64,000 bases of DNA from an uncultured Vampirovibrio sp. (lineage in GTDB: Bacteria > Cyanobacteriota > Vampirovibrionia > Gastranaerophilales > Gastranaerophilaceae), in the NCBI GenBank assembly GCA_910579975.1, contig CAJTWU010000001.1:125401-189400 (forward strand), written 5' to 3'. This document shows, piece by piece, positions 43,871 to 53,205 of the stretch (its first letter is position 1; each line of letters starts with the position of its first letter). The notes beneath the pieces are model-generated. The model had not been told where the DNA came from. It ran no database searches and saw only the letters and a list, made by a program, of their open reading frames with translations. Both the position numbers and the translations under genes were made by a program.

Positions 43871-45058
43871 TAATATTTGAGTTCCCATCAATATTCTATG
43901 AGAATCTTTTGAGGCTTCATTTTGACAGAATACGTAATTCAAGATTAATTTAAGACCTTGTCCTTTAATAAAATAATTAATGCCGGCTGTGTATTCACGT
44001 ATATTGTTATTACTAATATTATGGTTAGGGTCAAACTCGTCGTATCTTAATAATGCTTGAATTTTGGGAGTAATTCTGTATGCCAAAGTTGTATAAAAAC
44101 CACTTGCATGTTTGTCTGTTTGAACTCCGCTTGGACCATTGTAACCATTAGCGTTTGCCCATTCAAAGTTTAGTAAGAGTTTTTTATATTCCCATCCTAC
44201 ATAAGCACCGGTTACGCAATAATTGGTGTCGCGATGTCCGCCTTGTAAACCTCCTCCAATTTTGAGCTTACCGTATTTACCGTCGGTTTTTCCAAGCGGT
44301 TTAAAATTGACCCATCCAATAAATTCAGCTCCCGGGAAAAATTCATTAAAATAAGTGTCTGAGCTATATAAACCAAAATCGTAGTCTACAAGACTATAAT
44401 CACCGGAAACTCGTCCTCCAAGCTTACGTACAGTACCAAAATTTCTGGAAATCTGTGAACGAGCGATAAAAGGTAGTACAAATGGACCGGCTCCACCTTC
44501 CATACCAACAGGAGGGCGGGAATTACCAATCAAAACTCTATGGTGCGGGATTGCATTTGTTGCAACATACATATCTGCAAAAAGATTTTGAACAACATTT
44601 CGCGATGAATAAGGTGCATAGTTTAACATTATTCTAAAATCGGCTTTGTTATCTTTTAAAAAACCATCATAGCCTACATTAATTGTATTAAATTCATAAT
44701 GATTTGTTGTCGGACCATCTTCATTAAAATATAATCCTAAATCTCCATTATAACCGCCCCAAAGTTGAGTCCTATCCCAAATAGAATTTTCATCAAAGTG
44801 TTTGGTTAAGACATCTTTTAATAAAAAATTAGGTTTATCAATTTGTTCAACTTCAAGATGATAGACATCGCTGAGTTTTTCTCTAAGAGTTTTTTCTTCT
44901 TTTGGTAAATTGCAACTTTCGGACGGGCTGCTTGCATCAATATCAATATTATTTTCTAAAACTACTTCTTCGAGCCCTACAACTTGAATATCTTCTTTTG
45001 CTATAGCGCTTGATAGTGTCATTAAAAATGCTATTAATATTGGTAAAATCTTTTTCAT
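43865..45058 (-). CDS. outer-membrane porin (phosphate-selective OprO/P-like)
   Basis: 397 residues: signal peptide MKKILPILIAFLMTLSSAIA, a 70-residue linker, then alternating aromatic/hydrophobic beta strands (LWGGYNGDLGLYFNEDG, FRIMLNYAPYSS, YDFGLYSSDTYFNEFFPGAE, FYTTLAYRITPKIQALLRYD) as in porin O/P barrels. No SLH domain, unlike typical cyanobacterial porins. It points to an outer membrane; pore selectivity cannot be read. No clear ribosome binding site. Confidence 0.75.
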   Translation of the reverse strand: MKKILPILIAFLMTLSSAIAKEDIQVVGLEEVVLENNIDIDASSPSESCNLPKEEKTLREKLSDVYHLEVEQIDKPNFLLKDVLTKHFDENSIWDRTQLWGGYNGDLGLYFNEDGPTTNHYEFNTINVGYDGFLKDNKADFRIMLNYAPYSSRNVVQNLFADMYVATNAIPHHRVLIGNSRPPVGMEGGAGPFVLPFIARSQISRNFGTVRKLGGRVSGDYSLVDYDFGLYSSDTYFNEFFPGAEFIGWVNFKPLGKTDGKYGKLKIGGGLQGGHRDTNYCVTGAYVGWEYKKLLLNFEWANANGYNGPSGVQTDKHASGFYTTLAYRITPKIQALLRYDEFDPNHNISNNNIREYTAGINYFIKGQGLKLILNYVFCQNEASKDSHRILMGTQILL

Positions 45059-45077
45059 ATCTCTATTTTATCCCACT

Positions 45078-45108
45078 AAAAAAGGAAAGACCAATAAGGT
45101 CTTTCCTT
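45078..45108 (-). terminator. terminator of focA
   Basis: AAGGAAAGACC (45082-45092) and GGTCTTTCCTT (45098-45108), 5-nt loop; A-rich sequence at 45078-45083 gives the U-tract on the minus strand. Confidence 0.85.
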
Positions 45109-45116
45109 GAAAATTA

Positions 45117-45980
45117 CTAGTGTTGGCGGTGTTCTTCTCTTAAATATGCTGTCCAGAATAATAGAACAACAAATACAAATGCACCTACCATATTACCTAA
45201 AGTTACAGGAATTAGGTTATTTATAAAGAATGCTTTCCAAGTTAATGTACCTAATTGATCAGGAGTTAATCCTGAAGCAGTTACAATTGATGGTACATGT
45301 TTCATTAAAATACCGTTTGGTATAAAAAACATATTTGCAACAGAGTGTTCGTAACCAGAAGCAACGAAAGTCATAATTGGGAAGAATATTGCAAAAATCT
45401 TACCAATTACACGTTTTGATGTTGAAGCCATAAATATAGCTAAACAAACTAACCAATTACAAAGAATGCCCCTAAAGAAAGCTTCGCCAAATGTTAAGTT
45501 AACTTTTGAAAAAGCTGTCTGCATAGCTGTTACACCAACTGCATCACCGCCGTTATGTCCCATTCCTGCACCATAAACAAGTCCGGCGACAAGAATTGAA
45601 CCGATAAAGTTAAATGTATAAACAAAAGACCAGTTTCTTAAAAGCTTCCAGAAACTAATTTTCTTTTCCAGTACAGAGAAAGTCATCATAACATTTCCTG
45701 TAAAAAGTTCAGCACCTGTTAAAGTAACAAGCATTAAGCCAGTTGCAAATGTCATAGCTCCGATTAATTTGGTAAAACCCCAGCCCATATTTGAGTCACC
45801 GGTCATTACTGTTAAAGAAACCTGAGCACCAAATGCTATAAAAGCACCGGCTGCAATAGCTAACGAGATTAATTTTGTTTTACTGTATTCTGCTTTTCCT
45901 GTCATTACCTTGTCACACAGTTCATGTGCAGCAGTACTAGGTGTAAGGCAGTCCTGAGTAGAAATAAATTTTTCTTCCAT
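45117..45980 (-). CDS. focA: formate/nitrite channel, FocA type
   Basis: 287 residues, six membrane segments; family motifs TGAELFTGNVMM, FFRGILCNWLVCLAIFMAS, SGYEHSVANMFFIP and NNLIPVTLGNMVGAF. It forms pentameric channels exporting formate, here the product of the split pyruvate formate-lyase. GGAGAAGG precedes ATG. It ends in HRQH, a pH-sensing-like basic tail. It stands alone, 37 kb from the PFL genes. Confidence 0.94.
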   Translation of the reverse strand: MEEKFISTQDCLTPSTAAHELCDKVMTGKAEYSKTKLISLAIAAGAFIAFGAQVSLTVMTGDSNMGWGFTKLIGAMTFATGLMLVTLTGAELFTGNVMMTFSVLEKKISFWKLLRNWSFVYTFNFIGSILVAGLVYGAGMGHNGGDAVGVTAMQTAFSKVNLTFGEAFFRGILCNWLVCLAIFMASTSKRVIGKIFAIFFPIMTFVASGYEHSVANMFFIPNGILMKHVPSIVTASGLTPDQLGTLTWKAFFINNLIPVTLGNMVGAFVFVVLLFWTAYLREEHRQH

Positions 45981-46072
45981 TTTTCCTTCTCCTATTTATA
46001 TTTCAAGACAACTTAAGTTAGGGGTTAAGCTGCCGTTTTTAAATCCTTATTGATAATAGCACTTGAATTTTT

Positions 46073-46369
46073 CTATGCAAGGGGTAATTTCTCATTGTTT
46101 ATGAATGTAGAAGTATCTTCTATAAAAGAAAAATCTTTTCCTAAACGTGACTCAACAAGAGCTAATAGGGAAGAGGGTTTAATTTCAAAAGCTTCGGCAA
46201 TTCTCCATAAAGTTGATATTCTAATATCTTTTTTTCCTTTTTCTAATTCAGACCATATTGATTTGCTCAACTCAATTTCATTAGACAACTGGTTAATTGA
46301 TTTTTCTTGCCTTAAGTTTTTAATTACGTTCCCTAGATTTTTTTGTAGTTCATATTTGCTTCTATACAT
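46073..46369 (-). CDS. XRE-family HTH regulator
   Basis: 98 residues; HTH at about 10-68: NLGNVIKNLRQEKSINQLSN, then SKSIWSELEKGKKDIRISTL. The C-terminal 30 residues have no domain. It is divergent from the glycosyltransferase gene with a perfect 24-bp palindrome in the shared gap, which suggests autoregulation. No ribosome binding site; TATATT lies 3 nt before ATG. Confidence 0.85.
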   Translation of the reverse strand: MYRSKYELQKNLGNVIKNLRQEKSINQLSNEIELSKSIWSELEKGKKDIRISTLWRIAEAFEIKPSSLLALVESRLGKDFSFIEDTSTFINNEKLPLA

Positions 46370-46401
46370 AATAATATAATTGTCGGATTATTTACTATTT
46401 C

Positions 46402-46425
46402 ATGTGTTCTTAATTAAGAACACAT
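46402..46425. promoter_or_regulatory. 24-bp perfect palindrome, candidate operator of the XRE regulator
   Basis: Half-site ATGTGTTCTTAA followed by its exact reverse complement, 33 bp from the regulator start and 50 bp from the glycosyltransferase start. Confidence 0.6.
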
Positions 46426-46474
46426 AATTCATGCTTTTTAGTCTAAAATGTAAATTATGGAGGGTGTATTACAA

Positions 46475-48223
46475 ATGAAGGTTTCAATAATAGTGCCTGC
46501 TTATAATGTTGAAAACTATATTGAGGACTGTTTAGATTCTTTGGTTAATCAAACACTACAAGATATTGAAATAATTGTTATTAATGATGGCTCCACTGAT
46601 AATACATTGGAAAATATATTAAAATATAGCACAAAAGATAAAAGAATAAAAGTCCTTTTTCAAAAAAATGCCGGCCCTTCAGCTGCAAGAAATAAAGGTT
46701 TAGAGGCTGCTACAGGTGAATACGTTGCTTTTGTAGATGCTGATGACTGGATTAGCCCAAATTATTTGGAAAATCTTTATCGCGAAATAACTCAAAATAA
46801 TTGTGATATTGCTGTTTCGTCGGTCATTAGAAAAGGTAAGCATAAAAATAAAACAAAATTGAACTATAAGAATGTTCAAGTAATACAAACACTGGAAGAA
46901 AAGGTAAAAATTTGTAATCTTCCCAAATTCTGTTATGTGTGGGGAAAGTTGTTTAAAAAAGAAATACTGAAAGATAAAAATTTTTGTGAAGGAGTCTTCT
47001 TTGAGGATATTCTTTGGCTTCCTGAAGTTTTGAAAGCTTCTGATAGATTGGTTACTGTGCCTGATACGCTATATTATTATCGTATAAATTATAATTCTAT
47101 AGTTAAATTATTACCATCTGAAAAGAAACAAAGAGACCAATATTCTGCAAAAAGCTATATTGTAAAATTTTTTAATTCAAATAATTTGTTTCTGTCTGAA
47201 AAATATAAAAATATTACTAAAAGAACCTTCTACATTTCAAAGTTTCCTATTTTAAAAATTAAAGAACGAAATTTTATTAATACTTGCTATTTATTTAGTT
47301 TTATTCCAATTTTGAAATTTAAAGATTTTGATAATCATTATATATTCAAATTCTTATTTTTACGTTTTGCATTTTGGCATAAATCAAATTTTAATTATAT
47401 ACCTGCAATGTCTTATGGTGTTAATTTAAATAAAAGATCTCCCCAGCTTATTGTATCTCTAACCAGTCATCCGGCAAGAATTAATTATGTTTCAGTTGCA
47501 ATAAATACAATTTTAAGGCAAAGGTTAAAGCCCGATAGAGTTATTTTATGGTTAGCAGAAGAAGAGTTTAAAAATAAAGAAGCAGATTTGCCAGATAATT
47601 TATTGAGTCTTAAGGAGTTAGGATTAGAAATAAAATGGTGTGAAAATTTATACTCATATAAGAAAATAATTCCTACATTACGTGAATGTCCAAATGATAT
47701 TATTGTTACTGCTGATGATGATTTATATTATGCAGAAGATTGGTTGGAAAGTTTATATAATGCATATTTGAAAAATCCTGAAAATATTTATGTTAGAAGA
47801 GCTGTAAAAGTTGAAGTTAGAAAAGGCAAAATTCAAGATGCTTTTAAAAGAGATATGGCGCATTTAAAAAATTGTAAAGCGCCGCTTTTTGCTAATCAGC
47901 TTATGGGTGGTTCAGGTTGTTTATTTCCTCCTAATAGCTTACACCCGGATATATTTAATATTGATAAATTTACATCACTTCTGCCAACACACGATGATAT
48001 TTATTTATGGGCAATGGCGGTATTAAATAATACAAAAATACAGGTTGTCGGCGGATATGATGAGGAAATGTTATGTGTTGAAGGTACTCGCACAAGTGCT
48101 TTATGTAAAATTAATAATTCTTCAGGTTCTGGAATTCCTCCACATGAAGCTTTTGATAGAATAGCAAATGCTTATCCTCAAATTATAGACAAGATTAAAA
48201 ACGATGCTATAATATCTGTATGA
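46475..48223 (+). CDS. two-domain glycosyltransferase (GT2 plus second GT-A-like domain)
   Basis: 582 residues. Residues 1-220 are a GT2 domain (MKVSIIVPAYNVE, INDGSTDNT, GEYVAFVDADDWI with the metal-binding DxD). Residues 330-580 form a second glycosyltransferase-like domain (LIVSLTSHPARIN, IILTADDD-type DIIVTADDDLYY) common in LPS/capsule loci. It probably adds two sugars to a surface glycan. Start at 46475 follows GGAGGG by 10 nt. The stop overlaps the next start by 4 nt (ATGA). Confidence 0.85.
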   Translation: MKVSIIVPAYNVENYIEDCLDSLVNQTLQDIEIIVINDGSTDNTLENILKYSTKDKRIKVLFQKNAGPSAARNKGLEAATGEYVAFVDADDWISPNYLENLYREITQNNCDIAVSSVIRKGKHKNKTKLNYKNVQVIQTLEEKVKICNLPKFCYVWGKLFKKEILKDKNFCEGVFFEDILWLPEVLKASDRLVTVPDTLYYYRINYNSIVKLLPSEKKQRDQYSAKSYIVKFFNSNNLFLSEKYKNITKRTFYISKFPILKIKERNFINTCYLFSFIPILKFKDFDNHYIFKFLFLRFAFWHKSNFNYIPAMSYGVNLNKRSPQLIVSLTSHPARINYVSVAINTILRQRLKPDRVILWLAEEEFKNKEADLPDNLLSLKELGLEIKWCENLYSYKKIIPTLRECPNDIIVTADDDLYYAEDWLESLYNAYLKNPENIYVRRAVKVEVRKGKIQDAFKRDMAHLKNCKAPLFANQLMGGSGCLFPPNSLHPDIFNIDKFTSLLPTHDDIYLWAMAVLNNTKIQVVGGYDEEMLCVEGTRTSALCKINNSSGSGIPPHEAFDRIANAYPQIIDKIKNDAIISV

Positions 48224-48891
48224 AAAAGATTTTAATATTAATTTTTGCATTTTTAATGCTTCCTGTTTTTGCAATAGAAAATGAAATTCAAACACGTATT
48301 GATAGAGTTGGAACAAATATTCTCAATTCTAATAAAATAGAATCGAGAGTAATTTTTGTATATGATGAAAATCAAAAAGAAAATTTACTCAATAGCACTA
48401 ATACTTTAACTAAAAGACAGGTGATTGTTTACGGCAATAAATATAAGAATATTCAAAGTGACGATGAGTTAGCCGGGTATCTTTCAAGAGAAATCGCTTC
48501 TGCAGTTCGCTCTTATGACGGGATAGGAAACGGATGGTTAAGTTCGGTGAAAATTAAAGCTGCTCCTAAAAAATATGAACTTGTTTTTGATAAGCTTGCA
48601 GTTGATTATATGGTGAAAGCCGGGTATAATCCTCTCGGATTAATTGTATTCATTAATAAAACTTGCCCGCAAACACGACAAGATAAAATTTCTAATAAAA
48701 ATCTAACATCAAAACGTTTAGCTCATATCTATGAAAGGATATATTTTAATTATCCGTCATTTATTGTAAATAATACGTATTTGGAGAATGAGTATTATCA
48801 AAATTTTCTATTAACTTCTCAAAACAACAGAAGAATGTTGGAAGAAAAAGTTATGAATAAAAACTTTAAACAGGAATTGAAATATGAATAG
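48220..48891 (+). CDS. secreted M48-peptidase-like protein without the zinc motif
   Basis: 223 residues: signal peptide MKKILILIFAFLMLPVFA, then a segment aligned with M48 peptidases (QVIVYGNKY, SDDELAGYLSREIASAV where active enzymes read AHEIGH, and ELVFDKLAVDYMVKAGYNP as the third-ligand helix). The first zinc His is Arg and the second is missing, so it should not bind zinc. A chaperone-like or scaffold role is possible. Coupled by overlap with the glycosyltransferase gene and with the next gene. Confidence 0.6.
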   Translation: MKKILILIFAFLMLPVFAIENEIQTRIDRVGTNILNSNKIESRVIFVYDENQKENLLNSTNTLTKRQVIVYGNKYKNIQSDDELAGYLSREIASAVRSYDGIGNGWLSSVKIKAAPKKYELVFDKLAVDYMVKAGYNPLGLIVFINKTCPQTRQDKISNKNLTSKRLAHIYERIYFNYPSFIVNNTYLENEYYQNFLLTSQNNRRMLEEKVMNKNFKQELKYE

Positions 48892-49375
48892 AATTTTCCT
48901 GTTTATTCTGTTGTTTTTTGCTTGCTCAGTGAGTTATGCATATAATTTTGAAAGTACAGCTAAAATACCGATAAAAATTTCTATTGATAAAGAAATTTTA
49001 TCAGAAAAAGATGTTTATGAAGGACAAATAATTAATTTTAGAGCTGTTAATACTGTTCAATATAATAATAGAACCATAATTAAGCGCGGTGATATAGTTT
49101 CAGCACGAGTTAAAGTTGTAATATCTTCCGGTATGAATGGTATACCGGCAAGTATTATTTTTGATAATTTTAAAATACACGGGATTTTATCTGCTCAATT
49201 GGATGAGACTAAAGAAGTTTTCGGACAAGATAGAAGTTTATGGGTATTTCCTCTAAAATGGGCTTTAACACCACTTCCTCCAACCGGCTCTTTGACTAAT
49301 TTTATCAAAGGAGGGCATGTTAAGGTTAGGGAGAACAAGGTTATAACAATATATTATCATCCTAACTGGACATAG
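48884..49375 (+). CDS. periplasmic protein of unknown function
   Basis: Not recognised. 163 residues: signal peptide MNRIFLFILLFFACSVSYA, then a beta-rich domain (IKISIDKEILSEKDVYEGQI, IIKRGDIVSARVKVV) reminiscent of SH3-like or export-associated sandwich folds. It overlaps the degenerate M48 gene by 8 nt. The 3' end overlaps lipA by 14 bp. Confidence 0.6.
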   Translation: MNRIFLFILLFFACSVSYAYNFESTAKIPIKISIDKEILSEKDVYEGQIINFRAVNTVQYNNRTIIKRGDIVSARVKVVISSGMNGIPASIIFDNFKIHGILSAQLDETKEVFGQDRSLWVFPLKWALTPLPPTGSLTNFIKGGHVKVRENKVITIYYHPNWT

Positions 49376-50210
49376 TATAACAGTTTGCTGCATGATAAGA
49401 ACTTCTTACCAATGGACCAATCTGATGATTTTTTATCCCTGCTTTTTCAGTAAGTTTTTTTAGTTTTTCAAATTCTTCTAATGTATAAAATTTAGCAGCT
49501 TCAAGATGTTTTTTTGACGGCTGTATGTATTGACCTATTGTTACAATATCCACTCCGACATTTTTAAGGTCAAAAAGAGTTTCTTCAATCTCTTCAAAAG
49601 TTTCTCCAAGCCCGACCATTAAACCGGATTTTGTGATTATATTTGAATTTTCCTTAATATATTTTAAAACATCTATTGATATTTGATAATTACCTTGTGG
49701 ACGAGCTGTTTTAAAGAGCGATTTAACTGTTTCAATATTATGATTAAAAACTTCAGGACTTGATTGGATAATTGTATCTAAAGCTTGCTGTTTACCTCTG
49801 AAATCAGGTGTAAGGATTTCAATTTTTGCATTACAAACTTTTCTGATTTCATCAATACAGTTTTTGAAGTGTTCAGCTCCGCCATCCGGCAAATCATCAC
49901 GTGTAACAGAGGTTATAACAGCATATTTTAAACCTAATTCTTTTACAGCTTCAGCAACATGTGCAGGTTCTTCCAAATCCAAAGGTTCAGGTCTTGCAGA
50001 AGAGATGTTGCAATAACGGCAATTTCTGGTACAAACATTGCCCATAATTAAAAATGTTGCAGTATTATGTGAGTAGCACTCACTTTTATTAGGGCATCTA
50101 GCACCTTCACAAACAGTATTTAAACATTTAGTTTTTAAAATCCTTCTAACTGTTTTTGTTTTTTCTGTGTCAATAATCGGACGTTTTAAATATTCAGGTA
50201 ATCGCTGCAT
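49362..50210 (-). CDS. lipA: lipoyl synthase
   Basis: 282 residues. Both iron-sulfur motifs: CLNTVCEGARCPNKSEC (auxiliary cluster) and NVCTRNCRYCNIS (CxxxCxxC radical SAM), plus the C-terminal RSSYHA. It inserts sulfur into octanoyl groups of lipoyl domains (2-oxoacid dehydrogenases or the glycine cleavage system). Next to a two-component system but probably separate. Confidence 0.95.
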   Translation of the reverse strand: MQRLPEYLKRPIIDTEKTKTVRRILKTKCLNTVCEGARCPNKSECYSHNTATFLIMGNVCTRNCRYCNISSARPEPLDLEEPAHVAEAVKELGLKYAVITSVTRDDLPDGGAEHFKNCIDEIRKVCNAKIEILTPDFRGKQQALDTIIQSSPEVFNHNIETVKSLFKTARPQGNYQISIDVLKYIKENSNIITKSGLMVGLGETFEEIEETLFDLKNVGVDIVTIGQYIQPSKKHLEAAKFYTLEEFEKLKKLTEKAGIKNHQIGPLVRSSYHAANCYTMSS

Positions 50211-50220
50211 TTATTGTTCC

Positions 50221-51912
50221 TTATATATAAACCTTTTCTTCAATAGCTAGAGGCAAATAAACCTTTACGCAAAATCCGCATTCTTCGTTTGAATAAATTC
50301 TGATTTCTCCGTTCATAGCTTCAACTAAACCTTTAACGATATAAAGCCCTAACCCGGTGCCTCGAGTAGTTCTTGTTGTACTGTCATCTATTCTTGTAAA
50401 TTTGTCAAATAGAGTTTTGAGTTTTTCTCTCGGGATTATATCGTAATCGTTTTTTACACTAACTACCAGTTTATTTTCTCTAAGTTCATAGTCTAAAGTT
50501 ATTTCAGAGTCATCTTTTGAATACTTGATTGCGTTTTCAATCAGGTTAACAAAAACTTGTTCAATACGGTCGTTGTCTGCAAAAATTAATGCTTCACAGT
50601 CTGAAATATTATTAATGATTTCCTTTTTTGCATCGTTTTTAACAAGAGTTACAGAATTTTCAATGATAGAACTTATTGAAACAGGTTTTACGTCGAAATT
50701 AAGTCTTGCACCTTCAATATCCGGTATAACAAGTAAATCTTCAATCATTCTCTTTAATCGTTCAGCTTGTTTTTTGATAATTTTTAAAGACTTTTGTTTT
50801 GTATCTTCATCAATTTCGATATCTTGTCTTAATAATCTTGAAGTATATCCCTGAATGCTTGTTAAAGGTGTTCTAAATTCATGGCTTACTGTATCAATCA
50901 TATTTGAACGAAATTCGTTTAATTGTTTTAGCTCTTTATTCTTCTTTTTAAGCTGTATATATGATTTGTGAATTTGGCTAACCATTCTGTTAAACTCGTT
51001 TCCAAGGAAAACAATCTCAAAAGGCGTGAAAATATTAGTTAACAGTCTTATTCTTCTTTCGTAGTTACCTTTTGATATCGCAATAATTGCCTTGAAAAGT
51101 TGTCTAATATTGATATACAGGTAAGATGTATAAAGTCCGACAACAAAGAATACGGTTAAGACTGTTAAGATGATTGAAAGTAAGATTTTATCGCGGTTGT
51201 AGTCTATAGCATTCTTTGTAACATCTTCTGTTGTGTTAACAATAATTGTAATATCAGGATTTGTTTTTTTATGATAGGCAAGAGGCTGATTTTTTATATC
51301 ACCGAAAATAACGGTGCTATCTTGTTTTAACTCTTTTGGAAGCTGAGCAATGCTGCTTTCAAAAACCTCTTTTTCATAATTTATGGAAGAAATTAAATGT
51401 CCGTCGTCATTTGAGATAACATATATTTGGCGTTTGTCCTGGCTTAAAGTCTTAAAAATATCAACTTTTAAGTTTTTCATATCAAGAACGGCAACAAGAT
51501 ATTTACCGTTTGCAAGTTCTTTACTGAAAACTGCTGTTTCATCATTAGATTTATAATTGTAGTATTTTTTGAATTCCTGTTCAGAAATCACACGTAATTC
51601 ATTATAAAAAGCAAGATTTTCGGATATGGTTTTTAAGTATTCATCTGTTTTTTCAGGAGAATTATAGTATTCCAGAGTCTTGCTAATTTGATTTAACTCG
51701 TTGTTAATGGAGTTTTCAAATACATCTACTTCTTCAGATACAACATTTGCAATCATCACCGCTGCATCACGTAATTGAGCACGGTTTGACTGCTGGTTAA
51801 TATTGTTTATAATTAAACCGCTTATTGTCATCGGGATAATTACGGCAAAGAAGATTACTATAATAATCTGTTCTGCAATTTTTAAACGTCTTTTGCTAAA
51901 AAATTTTGCCAT
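50221..51912 (-). CDS. membrane sensor histidine kinase
   Basis: 563 residues: TM1 near residues 12-36, a periplasmic sensor domain of about 200 residues, TM2 (ILLSIILTVLTVFFVVGLYT), HAMP, a coiled coil, HisKA with phospho-His in DTVSHEFRTPLTSIQGY, and HATPase with NLIENAIKYSKDD and GTGLGLYIVKGL. Start at ATG 51912 has GGTGAG 4 nt upstream; a TTG four codons earlier is less likely. It overlaps the stop region of its response regulator, so the two form one operon. Confidence 0.93.
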   Translation of the reverse strand: MAKFFSKRRLKIAEQIIIVIFFAVIIPMTISGLIINNINQQSNRAQLRDAAVMIANVVSEEVDVFENSINNELNQISKTLEYYNSPEKTDEYLKTISENLAFYNELRVISEQEFKKYYNYKSNDETAVFSKELANGKYLVAVLDMKNLKVDIFKTLSQDKRQIYVISNDDGHLISSINYEKEVFESSIAQLPKELKQDSTVIFGDIKNQPLAYHKKTNPDITIIVNTTEDVTKNAIDYNRDKILLSIILTVLTVFFVVGLYTSYLYINIRQLFKAIIAISKGNYERRIRLLTNIFTPFEIVFLGNEFNRMVSQIHKSYIQLKKKNKELKQLNEFRSNMIDTVSHEFRTPLTSIQGYTSRLLRQDIEIDEDTKQKSLKIIKKQAERLKRMIEDLLVIPDIEGARLNFDVKPVSISSIIENSVTLVKNDAKKEIINNISDCEALIFADNDRIEQVFVNLIENAIKYSKDDSEITLDYELRENKLVVSVKNDYDIIPREKLKTLFDKFTRIDDSTTRTTRGTGLGLYIVKGLVEAMNGEIRIYSNEECGFCVKVYLPLAIEEKVYI

Positions 51913-51913
51913 A

Positions 51914-52621
51914 TTACTCACCAAAAGGGGTTAATTTATAGCCTACGTTAGTTACTGTATGTAAGTATTTTGGATTTTTGGTATCCGGTTCGATTTTGTT
52001 TCTTAAACCGCCTACATGCACCCTGAGCATTCTTACATCTTCATCTCGGTCATATCCCCAAACTTCTTCAAGAAGAGTTGCAAGAGTAACAGGTTTGTTA
52101 AAATGCTGCATTAAACAGTATAAAATTTCAAATTCTGTCGGAGTAAGCTTTACACGCTTATTTAAAATAATGCATTCTAATGTATCAGGTAAAATTTCAA
52201 TTTCTCCGACATCTAGAATTTCTGTTGAGCCCAGTGTTTCGGCTTGAGGCTGGTTTCGTCTTAAAAGAACTCTTATTCTTAAAAGGACTTCCTGAATATC
52301 AAAAGGTTTGACGAGATAATCATCTGCTCCGCTGTCAAATCCGCTGGTTTTATCACCAATTGTACCTTTGGCTGTTAACATAAGAATAGGGACATTGTTT
52401 TTTGCCTGACGAATGTTTTTACAAACTTCAAATCCGTTCATTTTGGGCATCATAACATCGAGTAAAATCAGGTCATATTTGTTATTAAGGGCTTTGTTTA
52501 ATCCTTCCATTCCATCAGAAGCTGTGTCAACAAAATATCCGCTGGAAGCTATGTCAAATTCAAGCAAATCTCTGATTTCTGTATCATCATCTACAATAAG
52601 TATTCTTTTCTTTTCGCTCAT
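51914..52621 (-). CDS. OmpR/PhoB-family response regulator
   Basis: 235 residues. Receiver domain with acidic pair DDD11-13, phospho-acceptor Asp55 in DLILLDVMMPKMNG, Lys in DDYLVKPFD; C-terminal winged helix (VKLTPTEFEILYCLMQHFNK, EEVWGYDRDEDVRMLRVHVG). It partners the kinase at 50221. Similar to cyanobacterial OmpR-type regulators but not clearly RpaB. An AGTTTTTATG start without a strong ribosome binding site. Confidence 0.93.
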   Translation of the reverse strand: MSEKKRILIVDDDTEIRDLLEFDIASSGYFVDTASDGMEGLNKALNNKYDLILLDVMMPKMNGFEVCKNIRQAKNNVPILMLTAKGTIGDKTSGFDSGADDYLVKPFDIQEVLLRIRVLLRRNQPQAETLGSTEILDVGEIEILPDTLECIILNKRVKLTPTEFEILYCLMQHFNKPVTLATLLEEVWGYDRDEDVRMLRVHVGGLRNKIEPDTKNPKYLHTVTNVGYKLTPFGE

Positions 52622-52680
52622 AAAAACTCCGTTAAATCCCTTGACTATATTGTAGTTAATTAATACTTATTTTGCAAGTA

Positions 52681-52712
52681 AAAAAGGCTTGTGAAAAACC
52701 ACAAGCCTTTTT
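52681..52712 (-). terminator. terminator of the holin-like gene
   Basis: GGCTTGTG / CACAAGCC stem with A5 on one side and T5 on the other; bidirectional in form, 2 bp from the stop at 52714. Confidence 0.85.
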
Positions 52713-52713
52713 A

Positions 52714-53043
52714 TTAGAGCCAGGAAATCCCGACCGATAAAATTGATAGAACCAAAGCACCCAGAAAGGCACTCCAGAACCCGTTTACTTCAACACCGGG
52801 AACCAGGTATGCCATGAACATAAATAATAATGCATTTATGACAAGAATAAAAATTCCCAGAGTCAAAATGTTGATAGGAAGAGTAAGGAAGACAAGGACC
52901 GGTTTAATTCCAAGGTTTATCAAAGCTATTACAACTGCTGCAACAAGTGCAGTTGTAAAATTTGAAATTGTAATCCCCGGGATTATCCATCCTGTGAACA
53001 TAATTGCAAGTGCTAATGCAAGCCATTTGAGTAAAAGAATCAT
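52714..53043 (-). CDS. phage-holin superfamily IV / YvlD-like membrane protein
   Basis: 109 residues almost entirely hydrophobic, four membrane segments (LLKWLALALAIMFTGWIIPG, LPINILTLGIFILVINALLF, ending LGALVLSILSVGISWL). This is the YvlD/DUF360 pattern in envelope-stress genes rather than true phage lysis. AAGGAGT precedes ATG. Confidence 0.88.
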   Translation of the reverse strand: MILLLKWLALALAIMFTGWIIPGITISNFTTALVAAVVIALINLGIKPVLVFLTLPINILTLGIFILVINALLFMFMAYLVPGVEVNGFWSAFLGALVLSILSVGISWL

Positions 53044-53205
53044 AATATAACTCCTTTTTTATTATTATAAAAGAGTTATTTATGTTTTCATTATACAAAT
53101 TGTTAATGTATTATTACGATTTGTTAATTTTGTGGAGAGAAGTTAGCAAAAATTGGGCTTTAGCAGATTTAAAAGTAAAGAAAGGTTCTTGAGGAAAATT
53201 TATAA

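Noticed and set aside
51914..52621. Calling the response regulator RpaB to match the HLR1 site
   Set aside because: Its winged-helix end (MLRVHVGGLRNKIEP) differs from RpaB and it is paired with its own kinase; the orthology is not supported.
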